Notes under the pieces: generated by a model
Seen by the model: only the letters and a program-made list of their open reading frames with translations
Databases searched by the model: none
Told to the model about the DNA's origin: nothing
In this document: positions 63,215-64,000 of the stretch, piece by piece
Position numbering within the stretch: position 1 is the first letter of the stretch
Layout: every line of letters starts with the position of its first letter
Program-made: the position numbers and the translations under genes
DNA from: Aquitalea magnusonii
GTDB lineage: Bacteria; Pseudomonadota; Gammaproteobacteria; Burkholderiales; Chromobacteriaceae
Direction of reading: 5' to 3'
NCBI RefSeq assembly: GCF_002217795.2
Contig: NZ_AP018823.1
Location: 1 to 64,000 of the forward strand
DNA: 64,000 nucleotides

Positions 63215-64000
<786 letters not shown>

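Overview
The window looks like a 64-kb piece of the chromosome of a GC-rich, motile, aerobic betaproteobacterium. The order Neisseriales (Chromobacterium/Aquitalea/Vogesella type) fits best. The reasons are a betaproteobacterial tpiA-secG-tRNA-Leu-nuoA..N-DUF2818 run, FNR/ANR-type sites, a flagellar filament operon and a cyoABCDE quinol oxidase. The genus is inference from gene order and protein similarity, not from a search.

Layout. 1-6.3 kb: end of a glycosyltransferase, then the flagellar filament genes fliC-flaG-fliD-fliS-fliT with DUF2802, FliK-like and FlhB-C-like genes; fliC has an almost perfect sigma28 promoter. 6.4-9.7 kb: a GarR-type reductase, a DUF1272 protein and small unknown proteins and lipoproteins. 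9.9-13.5 kb: yicC, a Ser/Thr kinase with a PP2C phosphatase, and rph. 13.5-17.7 kb: a secreted trypsin-like protease, a repetitive Asr-like acid-shock protein, and the rstA-rstB two-component pair. A sequence matching the enterobacterial RstA box lies in front of the asr-like gene. 17.8-19.9 kb: a soluble FIST-domain chemoreceptor. 20-25.4 kb: cyoABCDE behind a long leader with an FNR/ANR box. 25.5-31.2 kb: an AT-rich accessory island with an orphan vgrG, a frameshifted HExxH protein, two related small exported proteins and an IS5-family element. 31.7-39.1 kb: housekeeping genes dusA, rdgB, hemW, ridA, phzF-like, DUF2147 and recG. 39.1-39.4 kb: a probable FNR/ANR-driven small RNA. 39.4-45 kb: phosphate uptake (pit, pstSCAB). 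45-61 kb: tpiA, secG, tRNA-Leu(GAG) and the full complex I operon nuoA-N. 61-64 kb: two lipid A acyltransferases and, divergently, metK, which is cut by the window end.

How they work together. The nuo and cyo operons form an electron path from NADH through quinone to oxygen. An FNR/ANR site at cyo and another at the candidate small RNA point to oxygen control of respiration. The RstAB-asr arrangement, with three 10-bp-spaced TACAT half sites next to the promoter, looks like a self-contained envelope or acid stress module. The vgrG island looks like an exchangeable type VI effector/immunity cassette, because base composition changes inside vgrG at the end of its conserved part.
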